Source: Sphingomonas sp. Y57 (lineage in GTDB: Bacteria; Pseudomonadota; Alphaproteobacteria; Sphingomonadales; Sphingomonadaceae). From it: a DNA stretch of 64,000 nucleotides. The stretch's first letter is position 1. The number at the start of each line of letters is the position of its first letter. The DNA is taken from contig NZ_LDES01000042.1 in assembly GCF_001015195.1 (NCBI RefSeq), forward strand, positions 1-64,000. The letters are read 5' to 3'. The notes under the pieces are model-generated. The model saw only the letters and a program-made list of their open reading frames with translations, was not told the DNA's origin and made no database searches. A program made the position numbers and the translations under genes. Positions 37,115-47,049 of the stretch are shown piece by piece.

Positions 37115-39163
37115 TCAGCCCGGCTTCGCCTTGCCGAGATAGGATGACAGGCGATTTTTCATAGCGCTCCGCGCACGGGAGGGATTGAGCAGGTCATAGA
37201 CGACCGCGTTCTCCAGCACCTTCTGCACATAGCCACGCGTCTCGGCGAAGGGGATCGCCTCGATCCAGTCCACGACGTCGACGCCCGGCATACGAGGATC
37301 GCCATTGGCCTTGATGAACTTGTTCACATTACCGGGACCGGCATTGTAGCTGGCGATGGCAAGGACGTAATTGCCGCCATAGTAGGTCAGCATCCGGTCG
37401 AAGAAGGCCGAGCCGAGCATGACGTTATAGTCGATGTCGGCAAGCCGGGCCGGATCATAGGCGAGGCCGAGCTTACCAGCCTGTTCGCGTGCCGTCGCCG
37501 GCATGAGCTGCATCAGCCCGCGCGCGCCCGCGCGGCTCGTCGCCTGACGGTCGAACTGGCTTTCCTGGCGGCTGATCGCGTGGATCAGTGTCCAATGGCT
37601 GTTCATCGCCGGCGGCACGGGGACCTCTGGGAAGCCGATCCGTAACGGATCGGGCGTGCCGCTGGTGCGTGCCGCGCGCGACACCATGACGCCCAGATCG
37701 GGGCGATTCATCGACTTGGCGAGTTCGCCCGCGAGAATATGGTCGCTGTCGGTCTTTGCATTGGCGGCGATCAGGCGGACGAAGGCCGTCTGGTCCTGCC
37801 ACTGGCCGGTCTGGCCCAGCAGGCGGGCGGCGCGGACCACTTCGCTCGCCTCGAACGAGGCGCGCTCGGTGGGCGGGACCATATTACGCGGCGGCTCCGG
37901 CGGGATGGCCAGTTCGCGCCCCAGCCGTTCGGCGGCGAGCTGGCCGTAGAACTGGTCGATATGGACGGCGGCCTGGTTGAGGTAGCTCTTCGCCCAGTCG
38001 GGCTTGCCGCCGCGCTCCGCCGCGCGACCGGCCCAGTACCAGCCCTTGGTCTGGGTTCCCGGCGTCTGGGCGGCGCGCGAATAGCGATCGAACATGGTGA
38101 CCGCGTCGTCGTAGCGGCCGAGCTTCTGCAGGGCGGCCGTGCCGGCCAACCACATAAGGCTGGTATAATCGTCGCGTTCGGCAAAGGGCCGGTCGCGGAT
38201 ACGGGTTCCGGGCGGAAAGGCCTGTTCGGCGTGCTTTGCGATAGCCAGCGCCAGATCATATTGCTTGTCGGCATTGGCAGCGCGGGCGAAGCTCAACAGG
38301 TCGTCGAGAAAAGCAGCCGTGTCGAACGGCGGGCTGGAGAGGTCGCGCGACTGGCCCAGCCAGATGCGGGCTCCCATGCTGTCGCCGCGATCGCGCAGGT
38401 AGCGGGCACGTTCGATCATATAGCCCGGATCATGGTTCACCGCATCGCCCGCCGCGGCGATTCGCGCGTCGACATCGGGGTCGTTGCGCAGCACCGCGAG
38501 CCGCGCCTCATAAAGCGCGCGCCTGGCCGGCGAGACATTGGCAAGCTGGCGCGCGGCCGCCGTCGTCGATCGGTCGAGCAGGAGCCGTTCCATCCGCCGA
38601 TCGTGATCGGCCGGGGTCATGCTCGCGCCGAAGCGGGCGAGCAGCCGTGTCTCGTCGCTCTGACTCAGCCCCTTGGTCGTCCAGGCGGCGGCGGCGTTGC
38701 TACGTGCCTCGGCCATGCGGCCGGTGGCGGCAAGCGCCTCTGCGTAGCGGGCCTGGCCGGCGGCGGTCAGTGGCTGAAAACGGGTGAAGAAGGTGACGAC
38801 CAGCGCACGATCATAGCTGTTGGGATCGATCCGCCGTTCCGCCGCACGCCGCATAGCATTCTCGCCCGGCCATCCCGGATGGGCGATCAGGAAGGCGGCA
38901 TAGTCCTGGAAGGGCAGCGAATCGCTCTGCTGCAGCCTGCGCCACTCGCCGATGACACCCTGCAGCACATCGGTCCGCCAGGCAGGCGCGCCGGGTGCGG
39001 GCGACTGGACCGCGGGTGCGGGGGCAGGCTCCGGCGCGACGGTCGCGGCAATTGCCGCGGTCGAGGCGAGAAGGGCGAGACCCGTAAAAAGACGGCGGGA
39101 GCGGCTGGACAGGTAAGGGTAGCCGAACCTATTGGGCGCATTCGTTTCTCGGACGAGCTTCAT
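37115..39163 (-). CDS. Soluble lytic murein transglycosylase (Slt-type)
   Basis: The 682-residue periplasmic enzyme cleaves peptidoglycan glycan strands. A signal/anchor segment lies at about 23-42. A long superhelical region of TPR-like alpha repeats fills most of the protein. The SLT catalytic domain is C-terminal, with the catalytic glutamate in ISRQESQFD followed by SRAGARGLMQLMPATA and the YNAGPGNV motif. ATG 39163 is preferred to the long frame reaching 39451, which would run antisense into dapA. It is divergent from dapA with a 46-base gap, so the promoters overlap. Confidence 0.9.
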   Translation of the reverse strand: MKLVRETNAPNRFGYPYLSSRSRRLFTGLALLASTAAIAATVAPEPAPAPAVQSPAPGAPAWRTDVLQGVIGEWRRLQQSDSLPFQDYAAFLIAHPGWPGENAMRRAAERRIDPNSYDRALVVTFFTRFQPLTAAGQARYAEALAATGRMAEARSNAAAAWTTKGLSQSDETRLLARFGASMTPADHDRRMERLLLDRSTTAAARQLANVSPARRALYEARLAVLRNDPDVDARIAAAGDAVNHDPGYMIERARYLRDRGDSMGARIWLGQSRDLSSPPFDTAAFLDDLLSFARAANADKQYDLALAIAKHAEQAFPPGTRIRDRPFAERDDYTSLMWLAGTAALQKLGRYDDAVTMFDRYSRAAQTPGTQTKGWYWAGRAAERGGKPDWAKSYLNQAAVHIDQFYGQLAAERLGRELAIPPEPPRNMVPPTERASFEASEVVRAARLLGQTGQWQDQTAFVRLIAANAKTDSDHILAGELAKSMNRPDLGVMVSRAARTSGTPDPLRIGFPEVPVPPAMNSHWTLIHAISRQESQFDRQATSRAGARGLMQLMPATAREQAGKLGLAYDPARLADIDYNVMLGSAFFDRMLTYYGGNYVLAIASYNAGPGNVNKFIKANGDPRMPGVDVVDWIEAIPFAETRGYVQKVLENAVVYDLLNPSRARSAMKNRLSSYLGKAKPG

Positions 39164-39209
39164 CGCGCCATTATGGCGCGGCCGACGCCCGAGGTGAAGG
39201 GAGAGCGTG

Positions 39210-40085
39210 ATGTTCAGTGGGTCGATACCTGCCCTGGTGACGCCGTTTCGCGACGGGGCGTTCGACGAAAAACTGTTCCGCGGCTTTGTCGACTGGCAAA
39301 TCGCGGAAGGATCGAGCGCGCTCGTGCCCTGTGGCACCACTGGCGAAAGCGCGACGATGTCGATCGAGGAGCACAACCACGTCGTCCGCGTCTGCATCGA
39401 GCAGGCGAAGGGGCGCGTGCCGGTGATTGCCGGCTGCGGATCGAACGACACCGCCGTCGCGCTGGAGCATATGAAGGCTGCGCAGGCGGCCGGGGCGGAC
39501 GCGGCACTGGTCGTGCTGCCCTATTATAATCGTCCGAACCAGGATGGCCTGATCGCGCATTTCCGCCATCTGGCCGACAATTGCAGCCTGCCCATCATCG
39601 TCTACAACGTGCCTGCGCGTACCGTCACGGACATCCTGCCCGAAACCCTCGGCACGTTGGCCGGGATCAAGACGATCGTCGGCATCAAGGATGCTAGCGG
39701 CAAGGTCGAGCGGGTCTCGGCGCAGCGACTGCATTGCGGCCCCGACTTTTGCCAGCTCTCGGGTAATGACGACATGGCGCTCGGCTTCATGGCGATGGGC
39801 GGCGTCGGTTGCATCTCGGTCACCGCAAATGTTGCGCCGGGCCTGTGCGCCCAGTTCCAGAAGGCCTGTGCCGAGGGGCGTTGGGGCGATGCCCTGGCGC
39901 TGCAGGACAAACTGTTCCCCTTGCATGCGGCGTTGTTCAGCGACGCTTCACCGGGCCCTGTAAAATATGCGCTCACCCGCACCTACCGGGATTTCCCGGC
40001 AGAGTTGCGGCTGCCGATGACCTGGCCGTCCGAAGCGAGCCGGGGCGCGGTCGACGCGGCGCTGGCGCATGCCGGCATCGCCTGA
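39210..40085 (+). CDS. dapA: 4-hydroxy-tetrahydrodipicolinate synthase
   Basis: The 291-residue TIM-barrel enzyme condenses aspartate semialdehyde and pyruvate, the first committed step of lysine and diaminopimelate synthesis. The Schiff-base lysine is K160 in GIKDASGK. Y132 in VYNVPAR and T43/T44 in CGTTGES complete the proton relay. Length is normal. ATG 39210 is preferred over the GTG three bases earlier because AAGGGAGAG is better spaced. smpB follows in the same direction after about 60 bases, a common alphaproteobacterial order. Confidence 0.95.
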   Translation: MFSGSIPALVTPFRDGAFDEKLFRGFVDWQIAEGSSALVPCGTTGESATMSIEEHNHVVRVCIEQAKGRVPVIAGCGSNDTAVALEHMKAAQAAGADAALVVLPYYNRPNQDGLIAHFRHLADNCSLPIIVYNVPARTVTDILPETLGTLAGIKTIVGIKDASGKVERVSAQRLHCGPDFCQLSGNDDMALGFMAMGGVGCISVTANVAPGLCAQFQKACAEGRWGDALALQDKLFPLHAALFSDASPGPVKYALTRTYRDFPAELRLPMTWPSEASRGAVDAALAHAGIA

Positions 40086-40146
40086 ATCCTCCGTCGTCTT
40101 CCTTTGCCGGGAGACGAAATCGATCCTTTTGCGTTAAGTTGAGTCC

Positions 40147-40629
40147 ATGGCCCGCCCGCGTCCTGCAGAGTTCGAGAAGAAGAAGGTCGTCGCCGAGAAC
40201 CGGCGGGCCCGCTTCGACTATTTCCTCGAACAGTTCTTCGAAGCCGGCATCGCCCTGACCGGCACCGAGGTGAAGTCGCTACGCTTCGGCGAGGGATCGA
40301 TCGCCGAAAGCTATGCCGAGGTAAAGGACGACCAGGTCTGGCTGATCAACTCGAACGTGCCCGAATTCAGCCATGGCAACCGCTTCAACCATGAGCCGAA
40401 ACGACCGCGCAAACTCTTGCTCCATACGCGCGAGATCGACAAAATGCGCAACGCCGTCTCCCGCGAGGGGATGACGCTGATCCCGCTGTCGATCTATTTC
40501 AACGGGCGCGGAAGGGCGAAAGTCGAACTGGCGCTGGCGAAGGGCAAGAAGCTGCACGACAAGCGCGACACCGAGAAGGAACGCGACTGGAAGCGCGAAC
40601 AGCAGCGGCTGCTGCGCGATCGGGGCTGA
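40147..40629 (+). CDS. smpB: SsrA-binding protein SmpB
   Basis: The 160-residue protein binds tmRNA for rescue of stalled ribosomes. It has the OB-fold core with family motifs [43 protein letters not shown] and the basic C-terminal tail ([20 protein letters not shown]) that folds in the ribosomal mRNA channel. The partner tmRNA gene was not recognised in the window. It lies between dapA and a DUF2062 gene. Confidence 0.95.
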   Translation: MARPRPAEFEKKKVVAENRRARFDYFLEQFFEAGIALTGTEVKSLRFGEGSIAESYAEVKDDQVWLINSNVPEFSHGNRFNHEPKRPRKLLLHTREIDKMRNAVSREGMTLIPLSIYFNGRGRAKVELALAKGKKLHDKRDTEKERDWKREQQRLLRDRG

Positions 40630-40639
40630 GCCGGGGCGG

Positions 40640-41215
40640 ATGTTCGACAGCATCGGCAGATGGTGGCGCAAGAATGCTCCCACCCGCGAATCGCTGGAGG
40701 AGGTCCGCTGGCTACGGCCGTTCGCCCATCGCGTGCTGGAGCCGGCCTTGTGGCGCTTCACGCGGCGCTCCGTCCCGCGCGGCGTTGCCCTGGGCTTGAT
40801 CGTCGGCATCTTCCTGATGATTCCGGGCTTGCAGATCATCGGCGCTGCGCTGCTCGCGCTACCGTGCCGGGCCAACGTGCCGATCGCAGTGGCGATGACC
40901 TTCCTAAGCAACCCCGCGACGACTCCGTTCATCCTCTATCTCTCGATCATCGTCGGCAATCGCTTCATCCATTCGGCGGTCGACGTCGGCACCGTGATGA
41001 CGATGATCAACCAGGGCGCGACCCTGGCCGAATGGGCGGCGTGGCTCGCCTCCGCTGCGGCGCCCGCGCTCGTCGTCGGCCTGTTCGTCATATCGGTGAT
41101 CACCGCGGTCGTCGGCTATCTGCTGTCAGGCTGCATCTGGCGCGCCTGGATCTCCCACAAATGGAATCTGCGGGAACGCCATCGCGCCGAGCGAGTGGGG
41201 GAAGAGCGGGGTTGA
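40640..41215 (+). CDS. DUF2062 domain-containing membrane protein
   Basis: The 191-residue protein has a basic N-terminal segment and about three or four hydrophobic segments. The DUF2062 core contains SVPRGVALGLIVGIFLMIPG, the conserved sequence CRANVPIAVAMTFLSNPATT and PFILYLSIIVG. The family is of unknown function. It starts ten bases after smpB, so it probably shares the dapA-smpB transcript. Confidence 0.88.
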   Translation: MFDSIGRWWRKNAPTRESLEEVRWLRPFAHRVLEPALWRFTRRSVPRGVALGLIVGIFLMIPGLQIIGAALLALPCRANVPIAVAMTFLSNPATTPFILYLSIIVGNRFIHSAVDVGTVMTMINQGATLAEWAAWLASAAAPALVVGLFVISVITAVVGYLLSGCIWRAWISHKWNLRERHRAERVGEERG

Positions 41216-41273
41216 TCCTGACAAGGCTGATGGTAAGCCAGCCGTCATAGTCAGATCATACACCGAGGTTTCC

Positions 41274-43316
41274 ATGAAGATTATCCCGATCGCTCTCGCG
41301 GCGAGCACCATGCTCGCCCCCGCGTCGGCTGTAGTGGCGGCCCCCGCCGCGCCCGCTGCCGCGAGTCCGGCCGCCAAACCCGCCTATGGCGATTTCGGCT
41401 TCGACGCCGCGGGCATGGATCGTAGCGTGCGTCCCGGAGACGATTTCTATGCCTATGCCAATGGCGGCTGGGCAAGGAACACGCCGATTCCCGCGGACCG
41501 ATCCAACTTCGGCATGTTCACCGTGCTCGACGAGCTGTCGATGAAGCGCAGCCACGACATTCTCGATCGGATCTCGAAAACGCCGGGCACGCGGATCGGC
41601 GACTTTTACGCCAGCTTCATGGATGAGGCAGCCGTCGATGCCGCCGGAATCGTGCCGCTCAGACCGCTGCTCGACGCGGTCAAGGCGCTCGACGGCCGGC
41701 CGGCGATCGCGGCCAAGATGGGCGAATATCTGCGGCTCGGCATACGGACGCCGTTCCGTTCCTTCATCGACCAGGACGACAAGAATCCCGAAAGCTACAT
41801 CGCGATCCTGCGGCAGGGCGGGCTCGGCCTGCCTGATCGCGACTATTATCTGAAGTCCGACGCCGACATGGCGAAGACGCGCACGGCCTATCAGGCCTAT
41901 ATCGCGCAGCTTCTGACTCTGGCCGGCGAGCCTCGAGCCGAGGAGAGGGCGGCCGCAATCCTCGCCTTCGAGACCGAGCTTGCCAGGGCCCAGTGGACGC
42001 GCGTGGATTCCCGCGACAGCACCAAGACCTATAATAAATGGGCGCGGGGCGACTTTGCCCGGAATGCGCCCGGCTTCGACTGGGATGCCTATCTGAAGGC
42101 TGCGGGCCTCGATGGACAGGTGGATTATCTGATTGGCCAGCCCAGCGCCTTTGCCGGCATGGCCAAGGCCATCGGGGCAGCGCCGGTCGAACTGCTCAAG
42201 GATTATCTGCTGCTGGCGGCGATCAACGCCGAAGCACCCTATCTGTCGAGGCCGTTCGTCGAAGCCGAGTTCGCCTTCAACCAGACAGTTCTTTCCGGGA
42301 CTCCGCAGAATGCCGAGCGCTGGAAGCGCGGCGTCACCTTGATCAAGGAGCAGGTCGGGGAGGATCTGGGCCAGGAATATGTGAAGCTCTATTTCACCGC
42401 CGAGACCAAGGCCGCGGCAGACGAGCTGGTGCGCAACGTCATCGCCGCGATGGGGCGACGGATTGACGGATTGAGCTGGATGTCGCCCGAGACCAAGGTG
42501 AAGGCACGCGCCAAGCTTGCCGCCTTCACCCCGAAGATCGGCTATCCGAGCAAGTGGCGCGATTATTCGGCGCTGGAGATCCGCCGTGGTGACCTGCTCG
42601 GCAACGTGCTGCGTGCCAACGCCTTCGAATGGCTGCGCAACCTGAACAAGCTCGGCAAGCCGATCGACCGGACCGAATGGGGCATGACCCCGATGGAGAT
42701 CAATGCCTACGCCAATTTTGGGATGAACGAGATCGTCTTCCCGGCGGCGATCCTGCAGCCGCCCTTTTTCGATCCACATGCGGACCCGGCGGTCAACTAT
42801 GGCGGCATCGGGGCGGTGATAGGGCATGAGATCAGCCACCATTTCGACGACCAGGGTGCGAAATACGACATGCACGGCCGTCTGTCCGACTGGTGGACCG
42901 CAGAGGACGTCAAGCGCTTCGGCGTGCTGACCGACCGGATCGTGAAGCAATATGATGCCTATGAGCCGCTGCCCGGCCTGCATATTCAGGGCGCGCTGAC
43001 CCAGGGAGAGAATATTGCCGACCTCGCGGGCCTGACCGTGGCCTATGAGGCCTATCAGATGGCCCTGAAGGGACGGAAGGCGCCGGTGATAGACGGTTTC
43101 ACCGGCGACCAGCGCTTCTATCTGGGCTGGGCGCAGGTGTGGCGCCGCAGCTATCGCGAGGCTAATCTGCGGCAGCGGCTGCTGACCGATCCGCACTCCC
43201 CGTCGATCCAGCGCACCTGGGTCGTCCGCAACCTCGATCCCTTCTACAAGGCCTATGACGTGAAGGCGGATGAGAAGATGTATCTCGCGCCGGCGGATCG
43301 TCTGCACATCTGGTAA
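41274..43316 (+). CDS. M13 family zinc metallopeptidase (neprilysin/PepO-like)
   Basis: The 680-residue secreted endopeptidase has a signal peptide (about 1-22), the N-terminal M13 domain, and the catalytic domain with HEISHH (H518, E519, H522). The third zinc ligand lies in GENIADLAG. NAYANFGMNEIVFPAAILQPPFF, shown here as its two halves NAYANFG and PAAILQPPFF, is the substrate-binding segment. These enzymes cut small peptides in the periplasm or outside. A GAGG precedes the ATG. It is followed 45 bases later by cckA on the same strand. Confidence 0.92.
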   Translation: MKIIPIALAASTMLAPASAVVAAPAAPAAASPAAKPAYGDFGFDAAGMDRSVRPGDDFYAYANGGWARNTPIPADRSNFGMFTVLDELSMKRSHDILDRISKTPGTRIGDFYASFMDEAAVDAAGIVPLRPLLDAVKALDGRPAIAAKMGEYLRLGIRTPFRSFIDQDDKNPESYIAILRQGGLGLPDRDYYLKSDADMAKTRTAYQAYIAQLLTLAGEPRAEERAAAILAFETELARAQWTRVDSRDSTKTYNKWARGDFARNAPGFDWDAYLKAAGLDGQVDYLIGQPSAFAGMAKAIGAAPVELLKDYLLLAAINAEAPYLSRPFVEAEFAFNQTVLSGTPQNAERWKRGVTLIKEQVGEDLGQEYVKLYFTAETKAAADELVRNVIAAMGRRIDGLSWMSPETKVKARAKLAAFTPKIGYPSKWRDYSALEIRRGDLLGNVLRANAFEWLRNLNKLGKPIDRTEWGMTPMEINAYANFGMNEIVFPAAILQPPFFDPHADPAVNYGGIGAVIGHEISHHFDDQGAKYDMHGRLSDWWTAEDVKRFGVLTDRIVKQYDAYEPLPGLHIQGALTQGENIADLAGLTVAYEAYQMALKGRKAPVIDGFTGDQRFYLGWAQVWRRSYREANLRQRLLTDPHSPSIQRTWVVRNLDPFYKAYDVKADEKMYLAPADRLHIW

Positions 43317-43361
43317 GGGACGCCGCTTGACGAAGCGGTCGGCGGCGGAGATCAAGCGCGG

Positions 43362-45785
43362 ATGGCCACGCTGTTCTCCGCCGCCCCGATCTCCGCGAGT
43401 TCGGGCCGCCTCGTGCTCAACCTGTTGCTGGCGGTGCTCGCCTTCATCGCCTCCATCGGCATGGCGGGAATGATCTGGGGAGCGACCGACAACCTGCTGG
43501 TCGCCGGCCTCTTTCTGCTCGCCTTCTGCCTGGGCATCGGCATGATCCTGCTGGTCGCGATGCTCCGCGTGCGTATCCACAGCCGGCCGGAGCGACTGCT
43601 CGATACAGAATTGCTGCTTGGCACGATCGAGGATTCGGCCTCGGGTGTGGCGATTACCGGGCCCGGCGGCGAGCTTCTCTGCGCCAACCGCCAATATGAA
43701 GCCTGGTTCGGTGGGCTGCCGACACCGCCCGGCCTGCCGCTCGACGGGCCCGCGCGCATGCAGCTTTCCTCCGCGGCGCTTGCCGCACGGCGCGATGGTC
43801 TCGCCCAGATCGCCCGGCTGTCGACCGATCGCGGTCTCATCGATGTCGTGGTGCGGCGCGCGGGCAATGGCGACGATCATCTCGTCTGGCGCTTCCACCG
43901 GTCCAGCGAGTTCGACGGCCTCGGCGACATCATGCGCATGCTGGGCAGCGAGATAGGCCGGCGGATCGGCAGCGCGGGCGTGATGACTGCGCTGGTCGAC
44001 GGCAATGGGATCGGCCTGGTGGCCAATCGGGTATTCCTGCAACGCGCGCTGGGTTCGGCCGATGCGCCGAGTTCGGGCTGGGCCTTTGCCGAACTGCTAC
44101 GCAGCGACGGCGACGCGATCCGGCTTGCCGCGGACCCAGCCACGGCAAATCCGGTGCGCCTGATCCAGATTCCGCTCGACAACCAGGGCGGCGCCGACGC
44201 GACGCTGTTCCTGCTTCTGGACGAGCCGGCCGGCCAGGGTGCCGAGGCACGGGCGGTGGCCACCGGCGACCTCCACGCGCTGCTCGGCATGTTGCCGATT
44301 GGCCTGGCGGTCGCCGAGCGCGATGGCCGGGTGCTGTTCATGAACAGTTCGTTCCGCCGAGCCGCGGGGCTCGGGCCCAATGCCACGATCGTCTATCCGA
44401 GCGACCTCGTGGTTGAAGAGGACAAGGCCGCCGTGTCGGACGCCGTGCGGCGCTTCTCCGCAGGGCGGGGATCGGCGAGCGACCTGTCGGTACGCCTGAA
44501 GGAACGACCAGAAGAGAATGTGTCGTTGACCATTGCCGCCGCCAAGGGGCTTGGGAAAGCATCCGTTCTGCTCAGTCTCAAGGACAATAGCGAGGAGTCG
44601 CGGCTCAAGCGTCAGGTAGCCCAGGCGATGAAGATGCAGGCGGTCGGTCAGCTCGCGGGCGGCGTCGCCCACGACTTCAACAATATCCTCACCGCCATCA
44701 TCGGCCATTGCGACCTGATGACGATGCGCCACATCCCCGGCGACAGCGATTATGACGACATCCAGCAGATCAAGCACAATTCGAACCGAGCGGCGGCGCT
44801 GACCCGGCAGCTGCTGGCCTTCTCGCGGCAGCAGACGCTCCGTCCCCAGATACTGCAGATTCCCGACGTCATCTCGGAAATCTCCAACCTGTTGAACCGG
44901 CTGCTGGGTGAGACGATCAGGCTCGAGGTCAGCCACGGCCGTAACCTGGGAACCGTCCGGGCCGATCCGGGGCAGCTGGAGCAGGTCATCGTCAATCTCG
45001 CGGTCAACGCGCGCGACGCGATGCCGGACGGCGGCACGCTGACGATCCAGACCTATGCCGTCTCCCAGGCCGACGTCCGCAGGCTCGGTATCGAGATCAT
45101 GCCGGTGACCGAATATACCGCGATGAAGGTCACGGATACCGGCAGCGGCATCTCGGCCGAGAATCTCAACAAGATATTCGAGCCCTTCTTTACCACCAAG
45201 GAGGTGGGCAAGGGGACCGGGCTGGGCCTGTCGACCGTCTACGGCATCGTCAAGCAGACCGGCGGCTTCATCTTCGCGGAGAGCGAGGTGGGGAAGGGGA
45301 CGAGTATTGTCATCTATCTGCCGGTTCACGAAGCGCCGGCTACAGGGACCGCCGTGCGCGCACCGGCCAAGGAAGCGAGCACCGAGCTGTGGGGTACCGG
45401 CACGATCCTGTTGGTCGAGGACGAGGCAATGGTGCGCGCGGTGGCCGAACGTGCGTTGGCACGGCAGGGCTACAAGATCCTTACCGCCACCAATGGCGAA
45501 GAAGGGCTGGAAATGCTGGAGACCGCGGAGGAGCCCATCGATCTCGTCATCTCCGACGTGGTGATGCCGACGATGGATGGCCCCTCCATGGCCCGCGCGG
45601 CGCGGGCGAAGCGGCCCAACCTGCCGATCATCTTCATGTCCGGTTACGCTGAGGAGCAGCTGCGCCGGTCGATCGACCTCGACAATATCGGCTTCCTGCC
45701 CAAGCCCTTCTCGGTCCAGCAGATCGGGCAGGCCGCGCGCGAGGCACTCGCCGGCCATGCGCGCGGCGAGGCGGTGGCGGAGTAA
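43362..45785 (+). CDS. cckA: Cell-cycle hybrid histidine kinase CckA
   Basis: The 807-residue protein has two membrane segments near the N-terminus (about 17-40 and 45-68) and PAS-like sensor regions. The kinase core has the phosphoacceptor H437 in VAHDFNNILTAI. A HATPase domain follows (NLAVNARDAM, DTGSGIS, GKGTGLGLSTVYG). The C-terminal receiver domain has its phosphorylated aspartate at D732 (ISDVVMP). CckA feeds phosphate through ChpT to the master regulator CtrA in alphaproteobacteria. The domain order and the VAHDFNN box support that identity. It is followed by a terminator hairpin and then recA. Confidence 0.9.
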   Translation: MATLFSAAPISASSGRLVLNLLLAVLAFIASIGMAGMIWGATDNLLVAGLFLLAFCLGIGMILLVAMLRVRIHSRPERLLDTELLLGTIEDSASGVAITGPGGELLCANRQYEAWFGGLPTPPGLPLDGPARMQLSSAALAARRDGLAQIARLSTDRGLIDVVVRRAGNGDDHLVWRFHRSSEFDGLGDIMRMLGSEIGRRIGSAGVMTALVDGNGIGLVANRVFLQRALGSADAPSSGWAFAELLRSDGDAIRLAADPATANPVRLIQIPLDNQGGADATLFLLLDEPAGQGAEARAVATGDLHALLGMLPIGLAVAERDGRVLFMNSSFRRAAGLGPNATIVYPSDLVVEEDKAAVSDAVRRFSAGRGSASDLSVRLKERPEENVSLTIAAAKGLGKASVLLSLKDNSEESRLKRQVAQAMKMQAVGQLAGGVAHDFNNILTAIIGHCDLMTMRHIPGDSDYDDIQQIKHNSNRAAALTRQLLAFSRQQTLRPQILQIPDVISEISNLLNRLLGETIRLEVSHGRNLGTVRADPGQLEQVIVNLAVNARDAMPDGGTLTIQTYAVSQADVRRLGIEIMPVTEYTAMKVTDTGSGISAENLNKIFEPFFTTKEVGKGTGLGLSTVYGIVKQTGGFIFAESEVGKGTSIVIYLPVHEAPATGTAVRAPAKEASTELWGTGTILLVEDEAMVRAVAERALARQGYKILTATNGEEGLEMLETAEEPIDLVISDVVMPTMDGPSMARAARAKRPNLPIIFMSGYAEEQLRRSIDLDNIGFLPKPFSVQQIGQAAREALAGHARGEAVAE

Positions 45786-45792
45786 TCGCGAG

Positions 45793-45832
45793 CCGTCATG
45801 CCGGCGGAGGCCGGCCTCCCCCGGCATGACGG
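45793..45832 (+). terminator. Hairpin between cckA and recA
   Basis: Perfect 12-base arms (45793-45804 and 45821-45832) enclose 16 bases that hold a second palindrome, GGAGGCCGGCCTCC. A short AT-rich run follows. The structure begins eight bases after the cckA stop and should end its transcript. The outer ends (CGTCATGCC/GGCATGACG) place it in the same repeat family as the elements at 12.2, 23.5 and 47.1 kb. Confidence 0.75.
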
Positions 45833-45840
45833 AATATAAA

Positions 45841-45855
45841 GTTCCCCTCTTGTTC
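45841..45855 (+). promoter_or_regulatory. LexA SOS box (GTTC-N7-GTTC) upstream of recA
   Basis: GTTC at 45841-45844 and GTTC at 45852-45855 are separated by exactly seven bases, the direct-repeat LexA site of alphaproteobacteria. It lies about 75 bases upstream of the recA start. A palindrome TGTTCCAATGGAACA (45851-45865) overlaps the second half-site. DNA-damage control of recA is therefore expected. Confidence 0.85.
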
Positions 45856-45929
45856 CAATGGAACATTAAGGGTACACACGTTTCCGGTTTGAGGTTTCGG
45901 GCCACCCGATCTACGAGGGAGTGACGCAC

Positions 45930-47003
45930 ATGTCGGCGCAGTTGAAGCTCATCGGATCCGAAAGGGAAGCAGCGAATATGGATAGGCAGAAGGCCCTTGA
46001 AGCCGCGTTGGCGCAGATCGATCGCGCTTTCGGCAAGGGCTCGGCGATGAAGCTCGGCAGCCGTGAAGCGATGCAGGTCGAGGCGATCTCGACCGGTTCG
46101 CTCGGGCTCGACATCGCGCTCGGCATTGGTGGCTTGCCCAAAGGTCGGATCGTCGAGGTGTTCGGGCCCGAAAGCTCGGGCAAGACCACGCTCGCGCTGC
46201 ACGCGATCGCGGAGGCTCAGAAAGCGGGCGGCACCGCGGCGTTCGTCGACGCCGAGCATGCGCTGGATCCGGTCTATGCGAAGAAGCTCGGGGTCGACAT
46301 CGACGAGTTGATCGTGTCGCAGCCCGACACGGGCGAGCAGGCGCTCGAGATCGCCGACACGCTGGTCCGCTCGAACGCGATAGACGTGCTGGTGATCGAC
46401 TCGGTCGCAGCGCTGGTTCCCCGCGCCGAGATCGAGGGCGAGATGGGCGACAGCCATGTCGGCCTCCAGGCCCGGTTGATGAGTCAGGCGCTGCGCAAGA
46501 TCACCGGCTCGATCAGCCGGTCGAAGTGCCTGGTCATCTTCATCAACCAGATCCGCATGAAGATCGGCGTGATGTACGGTTCGCCGGAGACGACGACCGG
46601 CGGCAACGCGCTGAAATTCTATGCGTCGGTCCGTCTCGACATCCGCCGTACCGGCGCGATCAAGGATCGCGACGAGGTGGTCGGCAACGCCACCCGCGTC
46701 AAGGTCGTCAAGAACAAGGTCGCCCCGCCGTTCAAGCAGGTCGAGTTCGACATCATGTATGGCGAGGGCGTATCGAAGGTCGGCGAGCTGCTCGATCTCG
46801 GCGTCAAGGCCGGCCTCGTCGAGAAGTCGGGTGCCTGGTTCAGCTATGATTCGATCCGCATCGGCCAGGGCCGCGAGAATTCGAAGGTCTATCTGCGTGA
46901 AAATCCTGAAGTCGCCGCCAAGCTGGAAGCCGCGATCCGCGGAAATGCAGACGGTGTCGGCGAGGCGATGATGGCGGGACCGTCCGAGGACGACGACGTC
47001 TGA
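45930..47003 (+). CDS. recA: Recombinase RecA
   Basis: The 357-residue ATPase forms filaments on single-stranded DNA for homologous recombination and triggers LexA cleavage. The Walker A motif GPESSGKT lies at 79-86. The Walker B region is [11 protein letters not shown], the DNA-binding loop 1 region is GEMGDSHVG and loop 2 follows [29 protein letters not shown], cited here by its start. The acidic C-terminus (SEDDDV) is typical. ATG 45930 follows GAGGGAG; an in-frame GTG lies nine bases earlier. The promoter region carries a clear SOS box. The order cckA-recA...alaS is common in sphingomonads. Confidence 0.97.
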   Translation: MSAQLKLIGSEREAANMDRQKALEAALAQIDRAFGKGSAMKLGSREAMQVEAISTGSLGLDIALGIGGLPKGRIVEVFGPESSGKTTLALHAIAEAQKAGGTAAFVDAEHALDPVYAKKLGVDIDELIVSQPDTGEQALEIADTLVRSNAIDVLVIDSVAALVPRAEIEGEMGDSHVGLQARLMSQALRKITGSISRSKCLVIFINQIRMKIGVMYGSPETTTGGNALKFYASVRLDIRRTGAIKDRDEVVGNATRVKVVKNKVAPPFKQVEFDIMYGEGVSKVGELLDLGVKAGLVEKSGAWFSYDSIRIGQGRENSKVYLRENPEVAAKLEAAIRGNADGVGEAMMAGPSEDDDV

Positions 47004-47049
47004 GACCAGGGTGGGGGCGAGATGAATCCCCCCGTCCGCACCATCCCTC

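Noticed and set aside
39164-39451. Extension of the lytic transglycosylase to 39451
   Set aside because: It would overlap dapA on the opposite strand and put about 96 unlikely residues before the signal peptide.
40086-41273. tmRNA gene near smpB
   Set aside because: The gaps around smpB are under 65 bases and hold no tRNA-like ends; a tmRNA gene would need several hundred bases.
41256-44042. 928-residue minus-strand frame across the M13 peptidase and cckA
   Set aside because: It is antisense to two genes with clear catalytic motifs and has no family features.
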